From contig JANXNM010000502.1 of the NCBI GenBank assembly GCA_025354065.1, positions 1 through 5,710 of the forward strand: 5,710 bases of DNA, read 5' to 3'. The translations under genes and the position numbers were made by a program. Source of the stretch: Synechococcales cyanobacterium 340R_concoct_173_sub. Lineage in GTDB: Bacteria; Cyanobacteriota; Cyanobacteriia; Leptolyngbyales; Leptolyngbyaceae. How positions within the stretch are numbered: position 1 is the first letter of the stretch; each line of letters opens with the position of its first letter. This document shows positions 5,205 through 5,710 of the stretch, piece by piece. The notes beneath the pieces are model-generated. The model did no database searches, was not told the DNA's origin, and saw only the letters and a program-made list of their open reading frames with translations.

Positions 5205-5438
5205 CCCAGAACATAATCAATTTCCATGGCTTTGCACGATCATGGCAAGGCGCTAGTTATGCAAGGGTTAACAAGCACTAAATGTAGTCTACTTGACTAT
5301 TTACATAGGGTGGTACGCAGTCATACTTCATAAAACAGTGGCAAAGCACTTGCAAAGATCAGACGTAATGTTGTGTAACTTCTTGAATTAGGGAACCCTA
5401 TTAAATAATTAAATTATTCATAGTTATACAGACAGCCC
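5205..5438. promoter_or_regulatory. Intergenic region between kinase and second sensor gene, with palindromes
   Basis: This 234-bp gap is AT-rich and holds no CGATCG and no supported gene. It contains a 12-bp inverted repeat TAGGGAACCCTA (5389-5400) and a perfect 15-bp palindrome AATAATT-A-AATTATT (5404-5418), adjacent and about 20-50 bp before the next start codon. GCAAAG is repeated at 5341-5346 and 5352-5357. No hairpin followed by a T-run is seen after the kinase stop, so termination is unclear. Confidence 0.45.
5383..5411 (+). promoter_or_regulatory. Weak candidate promoter for the second sensor gene
   Basis: TTGAAT (5383-5388) and TAATTA (5406-5411) are 17 bp apart and would start transcription roughly 20 bp before the ATG at 5439. 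The inverted repeat TAGGGAACCCTA lies in the spacer, where a repressor could bind. The -10 element is a poor match, so this is tentative. Confidence 0.22.
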
Positions 5439-5710
5439 ATGTATTTTTCCTTCAGAAAAATTATCGATCGTAACTTCAGCCGTCATCTTTCCCTGCGGAC
5501 AGTCCTGATTGTGCCGTTTGTGCTGCAAATTTTCGCAGCCGTGGCACTCACTGGGTATCTATCGCTCAAAAATGGGGAAAAGGCAGTCAATGAATTGGCC
5601 TCGAAACTGCGTGAAGAAGTCAGTCAGCGGATTGATCAGCATTTGCATGAGTATATGGATACTCCAAAACAACTGGCGCAGCTCAATGCAGTAGCGATCG
5701 ACATGAAGCT
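5439..5710 (+). CDS. N-terminus of a membrane-anchored sensor protein (Cache-type), partial
   Basis: An open frame starts at the ATG at 5439 and runs off the right edge after 90 residues. An in-frame TAG at 5421-5423 makes this the first possible ATG. It begins MYFSFRKIIDRNFSRHLSLR, then a single membrane segment TVLIVPFVLQIFAAVALTGYLSL (about 21-43, with positive residues before it), then a helix KAVNELASKLREEVSQRIDQ followed by HLHEYMDTPKQLAQLNAVAI. The pattern (S-L-R-x-x-L-(I/V)-x-P-F-x-x-Q-(I/V), G-Y-L-S-x-x-N-G-x-x-A-V, then a long helix ending in x-P-x-x-(L/I)) is how I remember large cyanobacterial sensors with an extracytoplasmic double-Cache domain, whose cytoplasmic output is a histidine kinase, a cyclase or a GGDEF domain. 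The output domain is outside the window, so the activity cannot be named. No Shine-Dalgarno is evident. Confidence 0.72.
   Translation, partial: MYFSFRKIIDRNFSRHLSLRTVLIVPFVLQIFAAVALTGYLSLKNGEKAVNELASKLREEVSQRIDQHLHEYMDTPKQLAQLNAVAIDMK

Noticed and set aside
5225..5256. Hairpin terminator after the histidine kinase (CCATG ... CATGG)
   Set aside because: The stem is only five base pairs with a long loop and no following T-run.
5509..5694. Plus-strand frame of 61 codons near the right edge
   Set aside because: The overlapping frame from 5439 encodes a clear membrane segment and sensor N-terminus and remains open to the end of the window.
1..5710. CRISPR array or tRNA/rRNA gene
   Set aside because: No regularly spaced repeats and no cloverleaf-like or rRNA-like sequence were found on either strand by eye.

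Overview
The window looks like chromosomal DNA of a cyanobacterium. The palindrome CGATCG, core of the cyanobacterial HIP1 element GCGATCGC, occurs roughly 40 times by eye. Two gene families typical of cyanobacteria (a DUF2232 membrane protein and a CobT-like UPF0284/TIGR00303 protein) sit side by side. No genus can be named from the sequence alone.

Bases 1-1750 are a compact cluster of toxin-antitoxin (TA) genes and their debris. In order there is: the 5' part of a RelE/HigB-type toxin (minus strand, running off the left edge) with an operator-like inverted-repeat array just upstream; a dead ParDE-type pair (antitoxin tail plus a ParE toxin with an in-frame stop and no ATG); an intact vapB-vapC pair (minus strand, overlapping, VapC a PIN-domain RNase); an imperfect 193-bp direct duplication of the vapB/vapC junction; and a plus-strand fragment of a DUF433 antitoxin cut at both ends. 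The region records repeated gain, duplication and decay of TA modules; only vapBC is clearly intact, and the RelE/HigB gene cannot be judged because it is cut by the window.

Bases 1782-3697 hold a probable two-gene minus-strand operon: a six-helix DUF2232 membrane protein followed after 17 bp by the CobT-like phosphoribosyltransferase-fold protein. The pairing suggests, without proving, a role in cobamide lower-ligand activation together with a membrane partner.

Bases 3698-3842 are a divergent intergenic region. From it a soluble PAS-domain histidine kinase (3843-5204) is read to the right, with all kinase boxes present and no response regulator in the window. After a 234-bp AT-rich gap with two clear palindromes comes the start of a second, membrane-bound signalling protein (5439 to the right edge), so the right side is a sensory/signal-transduction neighbourhood.

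Nothing here is securely a new system. The most interesting items are the TA graveyard with its stepped-identity duplication, the operator array before the RelE/HigB gene, and the DUF2232/CobT-like pair.
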